64,000 nt of DNA from Paraglaciecola sp030730205 (GCF_052119645.1 NZ_JBGQOM010000002.1:1-64000); one strand, 5' to 3'. Counted from the stretch's first letter, positions 8,697 through 17,538 are shown. Translations and numbers: made by a program. Notes: a model not told the origin generated them from the sequence alone.

Positions 8697-9458
8697 TTAG
8701 GATATGTAGATGGAAGTCACTATTCTGCCTGTAGTGCTTAAGCCTTGGTGAGTCGCACGGCGATGAGAGAAAAACAAATCAGCTTGCTCATACGTACAAT
8801 ACTCTCCACCACTGATATTGTGTAACCCCATCGCGACTAACTTTGCTCGGGCGATGGCATACAAATCTGCTAAGTACTTAGCTTGGTTAGCTGAATAATT
8901 TGACGAGGGCATGAATGCTTCTGGAAAATCAGCAAAGCTGTGTTTCACATCTGCGCCCACTTCAAAATATTGTTGACTAATAGCAGGGCCGAGCCAAGCA
9001 AACATAGACGAGGTATCACAGGCTAATTTGTCGATGGTTTTTTCAATGATATTATTAGCTAATCCCCGCCAGCCAGCATGCACAGCGGCAACTTTTGTAC
9101 CTTGGGCATTGCATAGCAACAGCGGTAAACAATCAGCTGTCATAACGGCACAAACCTGATTTTTGTGTGACGTAAAACACGCGTCAGCGCCAGGTAACTT
9201 AGCATCTGCACTGGCGGAATGTTCATGGGGTAATTCAAGACAGATATCACTGTGTATTTGGTTGAGCCAATGATAGTGCTGAAAATTAGGTAGTTTGCTG
9301 CGATTTTGTTCAACTACTTGTGGGTCATCGCCAACGTGCTGCGCCACATTTAACGAGTCGAAAGGAGGGGATGATTCCCCTCCTCCACGGCAACTGGTGT
9401 AGGCCACAATATGAGGTGGTACCTTCCAATCAGGTTTAATAAAATTTGGCAAGGCCAA
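8697..9458 (-). CDS. pgeF: peptidoglycan editing factor PgeF (YfiH, DUF152 / copper oxidoreductase fold)
   Basis: Cytoplasmic multicopper-oxidase-like fold protein of 253 residues. In E. coli YfiH/PgeF keeps incorrect amino acids (L-Ser for L-Ala) out of peptidoglycan stems; homologues also show purine nucleosidase/laccase-like activity. Family metal ligands are visible: H in LNQIHSD (about 69), C in TADCLPLLL (about 107) and H in AAVHAGWRG (about 124). The start is TTG at 9458, two bases after the rluD stop, with GGAG ten bases upstream. No in-frame ATG is nearby, and the N-terminus aligns well with E. coli YfiH. It is therefore translationally close-coupled to rluD, as in enterobacteria. 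Confidence 0.92.
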   Translation of the reverse strand: MALPNFIKPDWKVPPHIVAYTSCRGGGESSPPFDSLNVAQHVGDDPQVVEQNRSKLPNFQHYHWLNQIHSDICLELPHEHSASADAKLPGADACFTSHKNQVCAVMTADCLPLLLCNAQGTKVAAVHAGWRGLANNIIEKTIDKLACDTSSMFAWLGPAISQQYFEVGADVKHSFADFPEAFMPSSNYSANQAKYLADLYAIARAKLVAMGLHNISGGEYCTYEQADLFFSHRRATHQGLSTTGRIVTSIYIS

Positions 9459-9460
9459 GC

Positions 9461-10444
9461 TTATACATCTCCACTGCCGTTAATGGTTTTGTCTTCACGA
9501 ATGACTGATAGCAAATGCACAAAATCATCTGGTAAAGGCGCCTGCCAGCTCATCCAATCACCCGTCACAGGATGCACTAACTCTAATTGGACAGCATGTA
9601 GGGCTTGACGACGAAAAGCTCTCAGTGTTTCGATAAATTCTGGACTAGCTGATTTTGGCGGACGTGGTCTGCCACCATAGCTAATATCACCCACTAATGG
9701 ATAACGAATATGCGACATGTGTACGCGAATTTGATGGGTACGACCCGATTCTAATTTTAATCTTACATAGGTGTGAGCACGGAACTTCTCTTTCACTCGA
9801 TAGTGAGTCACCGCTGGTTTACCAGATTCAATCACGGCCATGTTCACTCGTTTTGTCGGGTGTCTGCCAATGGGGGCATCAACCGTTCCACCAGCAACCA
9901 TAGTGCCATACACAATGGCTTCGTATTCGCGACTGACTTCTCTGGCTTGAAGCTGCTCAACTAAATGAGTTTGCGCTATGATATTTTTAGCTACCACCAT
10001 TAACCCCGTGGTGTCTTTGTCTAATCGATGCACAATACCTGCTCGTGGCACATTAGCGATTTGAGGTGCATGGTTTAACAAGGCATTTAATATTGTGCCG
10101 CTAGAATTCCCCGCGCCCGGATGAACAACTAAATTAGCCGGTTTGTTAATCACCAGAATATCATCGTCTTCATAGACGATATCAAGTTTGATATTTTGTC
10201 CTTCATGACGAACTTGAACTTCTATTACTGCATTGATCTCAACGAGCTCTTCTCCCACTAATTTTTCACGTGGCGTATTGGCTATTTGCTCGTTTACTTT
10301 AACGCAATCACTTAAAATCCATTCTTTTAAGCGAGAACGTGAATAATCAGGGAACATTTCGGCTAAAGCTTGATCTAAGCGTTTGCCGAATAAATCTTGC
10401 GGTACACTTGCTTGCAAATGAATTTTTTCACTGTGGGTAGACAT
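9461..10444 (-). CDS. rluD: 23S rRNA pseudouridine(1911/1915/1917) synthase RluD
   Basis: Makes three pseudouridines in helix 69 of 23S rRNA, important for ribosome assembly and termination. The product has 327 residues from the ATG at 10444 (E. coli 326); the frame continues upstream to 10495 but the extra 17 residues are unlike the family. Order: S4 RNA-binding domain (about 12-75, containing the highly conserved RLDQALAEMFPDYSRSRLK) and RluA-type catalytic domain, with active-site Asp in HRLDKDTTG at about residue 140. It is first in an rluD-pgeF unit, divergent from bamD, as in E. coli. Confidence 0.98.
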   Translation of the reverse strand: MSTHSEKIHLQASVPQDLFGKRLDQALAEMFPDYSRSRLKEWILSDCVKVNEQIANTPREKLVGEELVEINAVIEVQVRHEGQNIKLDIVYEDDDILVINKPANLVVHPGAGNSSGTILNALLNHAPQIANVPRAGIVHRLDKDTTGLMVVAKNIIAQTHLVEQLQAREVSREYEAIVYGTMVAGGTVDAPIGRHPTKRVNMAVIESGKPAVTHYRVKEKFRAHTYVRLKLESGRTHQIRVHMSHIRYPLVGDISYGGRPRPPKSASPEFIETLRAFRRQALHAVQLELVHPVTGDWMSWQAPLPDDFVHLLSVIREDKTINGSGDV

Positions 10445-10612
10445 ACAATAAGGATCCAATAAGGTTACATGACGATTTATATGTGCATAGCCCAAAGTGC
10501 TGGGGTAGAATGCGCAACAATGATCGATAAACGTCTATTCTAACGGATTTTTGATACTCAATGAATGGCATATCAAGTATCACCTATATAAATAAGAGTA
10601 ATTAGAGACAAT

Positions 10613-11380
10613 ATGACCAATAGTTCACGAATAAATACATTAATACTGGGAGGCATGCTTGCTTTAATGGCAGGTTGTTCTTCATCTCCTGATGATCAAG
10701 ATATTGTTATTGGCAATCGCGGCGAACAAGCTCTGTATCAAGATGCCAAAGAAAAAATGAAATTAGGCAATTTTAATGCTGCGACTGCAACACTGAGTGC
10801 ACTTGATTCTAAATACCCTTTTGGCCCGTTCTCACACCAAGTACAACTTGATTTGATTTATAGCTATTACAAATCGGGCAAGACCCAAGAGGCCATTGCC
10901 ACTATTGATCGTTTCACCCGCTTAAATCCCAATCATTCAGATGTTGATTACGCAATTTATATGCGCGGATTAACTAACATGGAGGCGGATAAAAACTTGT
11001 TTCAAGAGCTTGTTGGAATTGACCGCTCTGACAGAGATCCAAGTAAATCAAGAGAGGCCTTTGAAGATTTCAGACGCTTGATTGAAAAATACCCTGAAAG
11101 TAAATATGCGGCTGATGCGCAAAAAAGAATGTTGCACATTAAAAACCGCTTAGCGAAGTATGAAATTGCCATCGCGCGTTTTTATATGCGCCGTGAGGCT
11201 TTTGTGGCCGCCGCTAATAGAGGTCGTTACGTACTTGAGTATTATTCTGATACCTCGCACGTACAAGAAGCATTAGAAATCATGGTTGAATGTTACGACC
11301 AATTAAAATTAGAAGAGCTGAAAGTGAATGCGATGAAAACGTTGAAGCTAAACTACCCCAATAGCAGTTTTATCAGCTGA
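10613..11380 (+). CDS. bamD: outer membrane protein assembly lipoprotein BamD
   Basis: Essential lipoprotein of the BAM complex that, with BamA, folds beta-barrel proteins into the outer membrane. The 255-residue product has a type II signal peptide with lipobox LMAGC (Cys at about residue 22), then five TPR-like repeats. Recognisable BamD motifs include the YPFGPFSHQ segment and RFYMRREAFVAAANR near residue 195. The divergent arrangement with rluD is conserved in Gammaproteobacteria. The two FecIR-associated TonB receptors in this window would be among its clients. A strong terminator follows. Confidence 0.98.
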   Translation: MTNSSRINTLILGGMLALMAGCSSSPDDQDIVIGNRGEQALYQDAKEKMKLGNFNAATATLSALDSKYPFGPFSHQVQLDLIYSYYKSGKTQEAIATIDRFTRLNPNHSDVDYAIYMRGLTNMEADKNLFQELVGIDRSDRDPSKSREAFEDFRRLIEKYPESKYAADAQKRMLHIKNRLAKYEIAIARFYMRREAFVAAANRGRYVLEYYSDTSHVQEALEIMVECYDQLKLEELKVNAMKTLKLNYPNSSFIS

Positions 11381-11402
11381 TTTTATGAATTAATTGAAGC
11401 AT

Positions 11403-11435
11403 AAAAAAACGCGCTAATCAGAAGCGCGTTTTTTT
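11403..11435. terminator. terminator between bamD and the anti-sigma gene
   Basis: AAAAAACGCGC / GCGCGTTTTTT arms with a 9-nt loop, ending in seven T. It is symmetrical, so it can end bamD (+) and the sigma/anti-sigma operon (-). Confidence 0.92.
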
Positions 11436-11448
11436 GTTTCATCATTTA

Positions 11449-12132
11449 CTAAAAAAATAAATGACTGAATGGGTTCAACAGTCTGGCTATACCCGAAGTG
11501 AAATACAGCGGCTTATCGACGATGGTAAACACTAAACAACCTTCGTCTGCTTCAGAATGAGGCAAATGATTATGGGTACCATCAAGCAAAGTAAAATCGC
11601 CGCAATCGTAATTGGCAACGCCATCTCCATACTGCCCATCGATCACTAGCGTCATCTCTGAACCTTTATGAGTGTGCTCTGGAACCTTGCCTCCCTTCTC
11701 CATGTATATAAAGTTGGCCTTGCCCATACACCCTAAATCAACTGGAGCTTGCCATAACTTGCCTACTAAACGAGACCAATTACCTGTGTGCTTAGCATAT
11801 CGTTTTAAGGTCCTGGGCAATACAAAACGCTTACCTTCAAGCTCGATGTCGAAATGACTCAAGCCAGATCCTTCGAAAGGTGAGTCTGCGGTTAGCGTTT
11901 TTTGTTGCTGAGGCAACTGGGTGATGCGAGAAAACATTTTGTCAAGCTCGGGTGTTCTGGCCACCGGCGAACTAAATGCATCAATGGTTTCTACATGTTG
12001 TAATTTCAAACACTTAGCTTGGCACTCTGCACATAGATCCGTATGAGCTGAGATCATTAGCGCTAGAGTTGGCTCACACACACCAGAGACAAAAGCATTT
12101 AACTGTTGCGAGGTTGGATGGTGCTTAATCAT
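11449..12132 (-). CDS. chrR: ChrR-type zinc anti-sigma factor
   Basis: Cytoplasmic anti-sigma factor holding the neighbouring ECF sigma factor. The 227-residue protein starts at the ATG at 12132, overlapping the sigma stop (ATGATTAA). The N-terminal ZAS domain (1-85) has His5, His30, Cys34 and Cys37, the exact spacing of the Rhodobacter ChrR zinc site (His6/31, Cys35/38). The C-terminal cupin (about 100-220) has HTHKGSEMT and later His/Glu ligands that could bind a second metal; in ChrR this domain is needed for the response to singlet oxygen. Gene order sigma-antisigma with overlap supports co-translation. An upstream in-frame TTG at 12141 is possible but less likely. Confidence 0.9.
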   Translation of the reverse strand: MIKHHPTSQQLNAFVSGVCEPTLALMISAHTDLCAECQAKCLKLQHVETIDAFSSPVARTPELDKMFSRITQLPQQQKTLTADSPFEGSGLSHFDIELEGKRFVLPRTLKRYAKHTGNWSRLVGKLWQAPVDLGCMGKANFIYMEKGGKVPEHTHKGSEMTLVIDGQYGDGVANYDCGDFTLLDGTHNHLPHSEADEGCLVFTIVDKPLYFTSGIARLLNPFSHLFF

Positions 12133-12739
12133 TAGTATCAATCATCTCTTTCAATCTTTGTAAGGCTAAACGGGTTCTTGATTTCACCGTTCCCAAGGGA
12201 ATGTTCATCTCGTCAGCCACTTCTTGTTGCGACTTGCCTTCTATGTAAATCGCTTCAATGACCGCCTTCTGCTTATCTGGGAGCGATTCAAACAATATGC
12301 CTATCTCGTCCATCGTTACTTGGTGATCATGAGACACTTCATTAACGTCGGCGGTCTGTTCGCACAATATTGGCCACAAGTCGTCGGCACAAATATCTTC
12401 CTTACGGTTTCTTAACTTACGAAGTAAATCAAAGCGAATATTTCGGGCTATTGTAAAGATCCACGTAGACGCAGAACCCTTGGATGCGTCAAACAAATGC
12501 GCTTTTTGCCACACATTTGCCATTGTGTCCTGCACCAACTCCATTGCGAGGGCTTCGTTACCCATCTGCTTTAACGAATACGACAGCAGCCTAGGAGCAA
12601 AATAATTAAAGACGTTGGCAAACGAGCGTTCACAACGTTTTTCTGCAACAGCACTTAAAAATGCAGCCATTTCATCGGCGCATTCTATCGGTTTAACAGA
12701 ATGAGAGGACCTAGATTCCAAAGGTATTCCGACTAACAT
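12125..12739 (-). CDS. rpoE: ECF sigma factor, ECF11 (RpoE/ChrR) type
   Basis: RNA polymerase sigma factor of 204 residues with sigma region 2 (about 38-110, including YSLKQMGNEALAMELVQDT and WIFTIARN) and region 4 (about 145-198, helix-turn-helix GKSQQEVADEMNIPLGTVKSR). Pairing with a ChrR-type anti-sigma and adjacency to a cfa-like lipid operon place it in the group that answers singlet oxygen and photo-oxidative stress in Rhodobacter and some marine Gammaproteobacteria. It is not the RseA-controlled envelope-stress RpoE. A TGATCC-N18-TATAAG site stands 29 bp upstream of the ATG, as expected for autoregulation. The 3' end overlaps chrR. The gene symbol is used in the Rhodobacter sense. Confidence 0.9.
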   Translation of the reverse strand: MLVGIPLESRSSHSVKPIECADEMAAFLSAVAEKRCERSFANVFNYFAPRLLSYSLKQMGNEALAMELVQDTMANVWQKAHLFDASKGSASTWIFTIARNIRFDLLRKLRNRKEDICADDLWPILCEQTADVNEVSHDHQVTMDEIGILFESLPDKQKAVIEAIYIEGKSQQEVADEMNIPLGTVKSRTRLALQRLKEMIDTND

Positions 12740-12767
12740 AAGTTACCCAAAAAGTTGATGTTTAACT

Positions 12768-12797
12768 CTTATACTGGGGTTAACTAAAAAAGGATCA
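12768..12797 (-). promoter_or_regulatory. ECF11-type promoter of the sigma/anti-sigma operon
   Basis: On the minus strand: TGATCC (12792-12797), 18-bp spacer, TATAAG (12768-12773). TGATCC is the -35 element known for the Rhodobacter sigmaE/ChrR family. The -35 overlaps the stop codon of the LON-domain gene. Start would be near 12761, 22 nt before the ATG. Confidence 0.7.
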
Positions 12798-13388
12798 CTC
12801 CACCAATTGTGTCAGAAAAGAGAGGGCTTTCATACAATCTTTATCTTTTAACAATTGTTGCTTTTGTTCAGCGTTGACAGGGATTAACTCTAACCAGCGG
12901 TAAATGACCCAAATAGGATCGTCGAAATGAGGGGTTTCATATAAATTTTTTAACTCATGATATTTTTCAAAAATCTCTACTAGGCGCTCGTTGATTGGGC
13001 TTAACAGTTGTTGGTCTTCCGGCAACGTCCATTCTGTTAACCATTCAATTTGCCCCACCCGAAGGCCGTCTGCTTCGGTTTCAACTGATAAAATCTGAAA
13101 ACATTGCTTACCCTCGACGGTGATGCCTAACATGCCATCAGGTAATAAATCAAAGTCAACTACCTTTGCATATGTCCCAATTGGAAAAATGTGTTCGTTA
13201 GACTCCTTAGCACCTTTGGCATTAAACATACATATACCAATACCGGTGTCATTAGCACACGCTTCTTTCACCATCCGAACATATCGCGGTTCGAAAATAC
13301 GCAACTGAAGACGCCCGCCTGGCAGTACATGCGCTGATAGTGGAAAAAAAGGGATTATGGGTTTCATATCTGTAAAAAGCTTACTCAT
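12795..13388 (-). CDS. LON substrate-binding-domain protein (no protease domain)
   Basis: Stand-alone LON N-terminal (PUA-like) domain protein of 197 residues, about the length expected for this single domain. The family fingerprint is FFPLSAHVLPGGRLQLRIFEPRY near the N-terminus (residues about 13-37), followed by DGMLGITVEG. There is no AAA+ or Ser-Lys protease part, so it may bind substrates or act as an adaptor; its biochemical role is unknown. Start choice is uncertain: ATG at 13388 or ATG at 13367 (MKPIIPFFP). It ends 55 bp before the ECF sigma gene on the same strand and has a weak ECF11-like site upstream, so it probably belongs to that regulon. Confidence 0.85.
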   Translation of the reverse strand: MSKLFTDMKPIIPFFPLSAHVLPGGRLQLRIFEPRYVRMVKEACANDTGIGICMFNAKGAKESNEHIFPIGTYAKVVDFDLLPDGMLGITVEGKQCFQILSVETEADGLRVGQIEWLTEWTLPEDQQLLSPINERLVEIFEKYHELKNLYETPHFDDPIWVIYRWLELIPVNAEQKQQLLKDKDCMKALSFLTQLVE

Positions 13389-13401
13389 TTATTAATGATA
13401 T

Positions 13402-13431
13402 CTGTTACGCCACCTCAATGAGAATGGATCG
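13402..13431 (-). promoter_or_regulatory. possible ECF11-type promoter of the LON-domain gene
   Basis: On the minus strand: CGATCC (13426-13431), 18-bp spacer, TAACAG (13402-13407). One mismatch in the -35 relative to TGATCC, same spacer as the two other sites. The predicted start would be only a few bases before the first ATG, which favours the start at 13367 if the site is real. Confidence 0.35.
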
Positions 13432-13460
13432 CTATTAATAATTAAACTCTTTTGCAAATA

Positions 13461-13490
13461 TGATCTCAATTAAAGTGTATAAGGTATTTA
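13461..13490 (+). promoter_or_regulatory. possible ECF11-type promoter of the lipid-modification operon
   Basis: TGATCT (13461-13466), 18-bp spacer, TATTTA (13485-13490), oriented toward the SDR-FAD-DUF1365-Cfa operon. The -35 differs from TGATCC only in its last base and the spacing is identical to the sigma-operon site. Start near 13497 would leave about 56 nt of leader. Confidence 0.5.
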
Positions 13491-13552
13491 TCAAAAACAG
13501 CTGCGACAAAGCAGTTTACTTAATTGAACTTTTAAAGCGGCTAGCAATATTT

Positions 13553-14275
13553 ATGAAAACAATGTTAATAACGGGAGCAACATCGGGCATCGGGCAAACC
13601 TTGGCAAAACAGGCTGCCGACACCGGCTACCACGTTATTGCCTGTGGACGCAACAAAGCCAAATTAGATGAGCTGGCAGCCCATAAAAATATTGAGTCCC
13701 TTGCCTTTGACGTTAGTGACCTGCAAGAAAGCAAAGATGCATTAGCCAGTATCAAGGCTGATATTTATGTATTCAACGCCGGTGTGTGTGAGTATGTGGA
13801 TGTAAAGAGGTTTGAATCAGCGTTATTTCATCGGGTTTTTGCTGCTAATTTCTTTGGTATCGTTCATTGCGTAGAAGCCATATTGCCTGAGCTTAAATCA
13901 GGCAATCAAATTGTAATCGTCGACAGTACAGCAAGATTATTACCTTTTACCCGAAGCCAAGCTTATGGCGCCAGTAAGGCAGCCCTGCATTATTTTATAA
14001 AAAGTCTCGAAGTCGATTTAGCTAACCGTCAGGTGCTTGTGCAAAGTGTGTCTCCTGGCTTTGTTGAAACACCTCTGACGGAAAAAAATGACTTCGACAT
14101 GCCGATGAAAATTAGCGCTGAGCAAGCGGCAATAAGCATGTTAAAAGGCATAGTAAAACGTAAACGTAGTATTTATTTTCCATGGTTTTTTAGTTTGATA
14201 CTACGCTTTTTGCATGTGCTGCCAAATAGTTGGCAAGTGGCTTTGTGTAAAAAGATGAAAGAACAAGAACAATAA
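13553..14275 (+). CDS. short-chain dehydrogenase/reductase
   Basis: NAD(P)-dependent oxidoreductase of the SDR family, 240 residues from the ATG at 13553; the frame extends 31 residues upstream but those lack any SDR character. The Rossmann signature TGATSGIGQ is at residues 6-14, the NAG-type motif FNAGV at about 76-80, and the catalytic YGASK (Y-x3-K) at about 141-145 with the preceding Ser in VDSTAR. The hydrophobic C-terminus (about 210-230) could contact the membrane. First gene of a tight six-gene operon with a Cfa-like methyltransferase, so the substrate is probably a fatty acyl group (inference). Confidence 0.92.
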   Translation: MKTMLITGATSGIGQTLAKQAADTGYHVIACGRNKAKLDELAAHKNIESLAFDVSDLQESKDALASIKADIYVFNAGVCEYVDVKRFESALFHRVFAANFFGIVHCVEAILPELKSGNQIVIVDSTARLLPFTRSQAYGASKAALHYFIKSLEVDLANRQVLVQSVSPGFVETPLTEKNDFDMPMKISAEQAAISMLKGIVKRKRSIYFPWFFSLILRFLHVLPNSWQVALCKKMKEQEQ

Positions 14276-14291
14276 TTAAGGAAATCAATAG

Positions 14292-15554
14292 ATGGACAAA
14301 AAAATTGCAATTATCGGCTCTGGTATTTCAGGTTTAACCTGTGCCCACCTATTGCATCACGAACACGAGATCAGCGTATTTGAATCCAATGACTACATTG
14401 GTGGCCATACTGCAACCAAAGACGTTGAGATCAATGGCCAGCACTATGCGATTGATACAGGTTTTATTGTATTCAATGATTGGACCTATCCTAATTTCAT
14501 CAAGCTAATGGATAAGTTAGGGGTAAAATCTCAACCGACAGAGATGAGTTTTAGTGTAAAAAACAGCGCCCAAAACTTGGAATATAACGGCAACACACTC
14601 AATAGTTTATTTGCTCAACGTCGAAATGTATTACGACCCAAGTTTTGGCGTATTGTCCGAGACATCCTAAAATTTAACAAATTATGTAAACGTAATGCGG
14701 CGCAAGCAACTGACTATGGTGATATGACCCTGTTTGAATTTATTCAGCAGCACAAACTCAGTGAAGACTTTGCCTACAACTATATCTTGCCCATGTGCGC
14801 CGCAATTTGGTCTACCAGTCTAGAAGACATCAAAGCCTTTCCTTTTCAGTTTTTCCTCAAATTTTTCAATAACCATGGTTTATTGAATATAACTGATCGG
14901 CCACAGTGGTACAGCATTGTAGGCGGTTCAAGAAGCTACATTGCGCCACTGACTCAAGGTTTTGAAGACAAAATTTTCCTCAATAGCGCCGTTACATCTG
15001 TCGCCACTAACGATAGCGGCTACACCGTTACTGTGAATCAAGTCGAGCACTATTTTGACGAGGTTATTTTTGCCTGCCACAGCGACCAAGCTCTGCGCTT
15101 ACTAGCTAAGCCCAGTGAATTACAACAAGACATACTCGGCAGTATCCGATATGCCAAAAACGATGTGGTTTTGCACACCGATACTAGTGTGTTGCCCACA
15201 CGAAAGTTAGCGTGGGCTAGCTGGAACTATTCACTCACCGGTGACAAAGACGAGCAAAGTGCGCCCGCCGTATTAAGTTACAACATGAACATTTTGCAAA
15301 GATTAGAATCAAGCACGACTTTTTGCGTCACCCTGAATAATGCAGCGGCAATCGATCCGAACAAAATATTGGGCCAGTATTCCTATGCTCATCCGCAATT
15401 TGATCAAAAAGCTATTTCTGCTCAAGCTAGGCATAAACATATTTCAGGCCAACACGGTTTACATTTTTGTGGGGCGTATTGGTACAATGGATTTCACGAA
15501 GATGGGGTTCGTAGTGCCTTAGATGTCTGTGCTGAATTTGGCGTGTCGCTGTAA
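14292..15554 (+). CDS. FAD-dependent amine-oxidase-like oxidoreductase
   Basis: Flavoprotein of 420 residues with the N-terminal dinucleotide-binding fingerprint IAIIGSGISGL (about 5-15) and the following GGHTATK block, typical of the NAD(P)-binding Rossmann/amine oxidase superfamily. A C-terminal segment (GLHFCGAYWYNGFHEDGVRSA) closes the FAD site. This family travels with DUF1365 and Cfa-like proteins. In Rhodobacter the homologous sigmaE/ChrR-controlled cluster has been linked to methylated unsaturated and furan fatty acids, where a protein of this kind acts as acyl desaturase (from memory; not testable here). Stop overlaps the next start as TAATG. Seventeen bases separate it from the SDR gene. 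Confidence 0.92.
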   Translation: MDKKIAIIGSGISGLTCAHLLHHEHEISVFESNDYIGGHTATKDVEINGQHYAIDTGFIVFNDWTYPNFIKLMDKLGVKSQPTEMSFSVKNSAQNLEYNGNTLNSLFAQRRNVLRPKFWRIVRDILKFNKLCKRNAAQATDYGDMTLFEFIQQHKLSEDFAYNYILPMCAAIWSTSLEDIKAFPFQFFLKFFNNHGLLNITDRPQWYSIVGGSRSYIAPLTQGFEDKIFLNSAVTSVATNDSGYTVTVNQVEHYFDEVIFACHSDQALRLLAKPSELQQDILGSIRYAKNDVVLHTDTSVLPTRKLAWASWNYSLTGDKDEQSAPAVLSYNMNILQRLESSTTFCVTLNNAAAIDPNKILGQYSYAHPQFDQKAISAQARHKHISGQHGLHFCGAYWYNGFHEDGVRSALDVCAEFGVSL

Positions 15555-16282
15555 TGCATGATGCAATATACAGCGGTGAAGTCATGCATGCGCGGTTTAT
15601 TCCTAAACAGCATCGGTTTAGTTATCGGATTAATTTGTTTTGGTTAGATCTCACTAAACTCGAAGAAACCGTGTCGGCACTCAGCTGGTTTTCAACAAAA
15701 AAGTTTGCTCCTATCCAATTCAGGCGCAGTGACTTTTTAGGTGACCCAGAACGCTTGCTACAAGACTGTGTGATCGAGAAAATGTCCGAGCTAGCAGGTA
15801 AACCGCTCGCAGGAAAGGTATATTTACTCAGCCCAATGCGAACGTTCGGTTTGTATTTCAGTCCAGTTAATTTCTACTACTTACAAGACCAAAGTGGTTA
15901 TTACAGTCATCTTCTGGCAGAAGTTAGCAATACGCCATGGAACGAAAGACATTGTTATTTAGTTGATTTATCAGAGCAAAAAGACAGTCAAAAAGTTTTT
16001 CATGTATCGCCCTTCAACCCTATTGATATGCAATACAAATGGAAAATTGAGCAACCTGCTGAAAATCTAAAATTAAGCCTTGCTTGTCATCGAAAAACGA
16101 AACACTTTGTGGCCAATATTAATTTATCCCGTAAAGAATTGAACTCTCACAACCTTAAACGCGTAGTAATCAATATTCCCTTTATGACGTTAAAAACAGT
16201 AGTAGGAATTTACTGGCAAGCGCTCAAGCTTTTTATTAAGGGCATGCCTATTTATTCTCATCCAGCACAAGGTAAACAGTAG
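15554..16282 (+). CDS. DUF1365 family protein
   Basis: Protein of 242 residues in the DUF1365 family, recognisable by the start AIYSGEVMHARFIPKQHRFSY and the RTFGLYFSPVNFYY segment (about 96-109), plus PWNERHCYLVD. No biochemical function is established; it nearly always sits between the FAD oxidoreductase and the Cfa-like methyltransferase, so a role in the same acyl-lipid modification is likely. The start overlaps the preceding stop by one base, and the next gene begins two bases after its stop. Cytoplasmic, with no signal peptide; a hydrophobic stretch near residues 195-215. Confidence 0.9.
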   Translation: MHDAIYSGEVMHARFIPKQHRFSYRINLFWLDLTKLEETVSALSWFSTKKFAPIQFRRSDFLGDPERLLQDCVIEKMSELAGKPLAGKVYLLSPMRTFGLYFSPVNFYYLQDQSGYYSHLLAEVSNTPWNERHCYLVDLSEQKDSQKVFHVSPFNPIDMQYKWKIEQPAENLKLSLACHRKTKHFVANINLSRKELNSHNLKRVVINIPFMTLKTVVGIYWQALKLFIKGMPIYSHPAQGKQ

Positions 16283-16284
16283 TT

Positions 16285-17538
16285 ATGGTAAATGGAGAAC
16301 AAACCCTCAACGCACCAAGAACCCAGACTTGGTCAGATAAGGTGTGCCGAAGCATTATGCTCAAAATCTTTGCAAGTTTGCCACAAGGGCAACTGGTGAT
16401 TAAAGAAAAAGGCGTACTTATCGACAGCTTTGGTGAGCGTAACAGTGATTTGCACGCCGAAATTGATATTAACGACTTATCGACCTATAAAAGATTGCTT
16501 TTTGGCGGCAGTGTCGCTTCAGGAGAAACGTATACTGAAGGATTATGGACAACGCCAAATCTTACCAATGTTATTCGTATATTTGCCCGCAACCTTGACA
16601 TGCTTGATGCGTGGGAAGCCAAAATGGAATGGTTGGCGTTACCGCTGCGAAAAATAAAACATATTGCAAATAAGAACAGCCACAGCGGCGCCAAGAAAAA
16701 TATTGCGGCCCATTACGACTTAGGGAATAAACTCTACACTCGATTTTTAGACAATAGCATGATGTATTCATCTGCTATTTACCCTCAAGCAGATGCCTCG
16801 TTAGAACAAGCGCAGCATAATAAATTAAAGGTCATTTGCGATAAGTTACAGCTAACTGAAAATGACCATCTACTCGAGATTGGCACTGGGTGGGGTGGCC
16901 TTGCAGTATTTGCAGCTAAGCACTACGGCTGCAACGTGACAACAACAACGATTTCAGAAGAACAGCATGCTTATGCAAACGAATGGATTATAAAAGAAGG
17001 TCTGCAGGACAAAGTTACCTTATTAAAGCAAGATTATCGATTGTTAGAAGGTCAATACGACAAACTGGTTTCTATTGAAATGATTGAAGCGGTAGGCAAA
17101 GAGTTTTTACCCACCTTCTTCAAAAAGTGCTCAAGTTTATTAAAGAAACAAGGGGTCATGTTATTACAGGCAATCACCATTAATGACCAGCGCCTTGAAA
17201 GCTACAGCAAAAATGTCGACTTCATCCAAAAGCACATTTTTCCAGGTGGTTATCTACCCTCTCAATTATTAATTAACCAACATTTAAAGCGATATACAGA
17301 TTTGATGATCCGCGATTTGCACGACATCGGTTTGGATTACGCCAAAACCTTGCAAGACTGGCATCATCGTTTATTGGAAAATAAAGACGTCTTAGCCAAT
17401 GATGGGTACGACGAGCGCTTCATGAAGATGTGGCGCTACTATTTCAGTTATTGTGAAGGTGGTTTTTTAGAGCGGACCATCAGTACGGTACAATTGGTGG
17501 TCAGTAAACCAGCATTTAGTGCCCCATTAGCCAGATAA
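16285..17538 (+). CDS. cyclopropane-fatty-acyl-phospholipid synthase family methyltransferase
   Basis: SAM-dependent methyltransferase of the Cfa/UfaM class, 417 residues (E. coli Cfa 382). N-terminal lipid-binding region (1-120, including FGGSVASGETYTEGLW); AHYDLGNKLYTRFLDNSMMYS at about 145-165; SAM-binding EIGTGWGGLA at about 197-206; and the IEMIEAVG and FIQKHIFPGGYLPS motifs typical of the family. It acts on double bonds of membrane phospholipid acyl chains. Genetic context favours a stress-inducible paralogue rather than the housekeeping cfa, possibly making a methylated or cyclopropane fatty acid. Overlaps the next gene by one base (TAATG). Confidence 0.93.
   Translation: MVNGEQTLNAPRTQTWSDKVCRSIMLKIFASLPQGQLVIKEKGVLIDSFGERNSDLHAEIDINDLSTYKRLLFGGSVASGETYTEGLWTTPNLTNVIRIFARNLDMLDAWEAKMEWLALPLRKIKHIANKNSHSGAKKNIAAHYDLGNKLYTRFLDNSMMYSSAIYPQADASLEQAQHNKLKVICDKLQLTENDHLLEIGTGWGGLAVFAAKHYGCNVTTTTISEEQHAYANEWIIKEGLQDKVTLLKQDYRLLEGQYDKLVSIEMIEAVGKEFLPTFFKKCSSLLKKQGVMLLQAITINDQRLESYSKNVDFIQKHIFPGGYLPSQLLINQHLKRYTDLMIRDLHDIGLDYAKTLQDWHHRLLENKDVLANDGYDERFMKMWRYYFSYCEGGFLERTISTVQLVVSKPAFSAPLAR

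Noticed and set aside
12125..12739. Classical envelope-stress RpoE (rseABC system)
   Set aside because: The partner gene is a ChrR-type zinc/cupin anti-sigma, not RseA, and no rseB/rseC is near.
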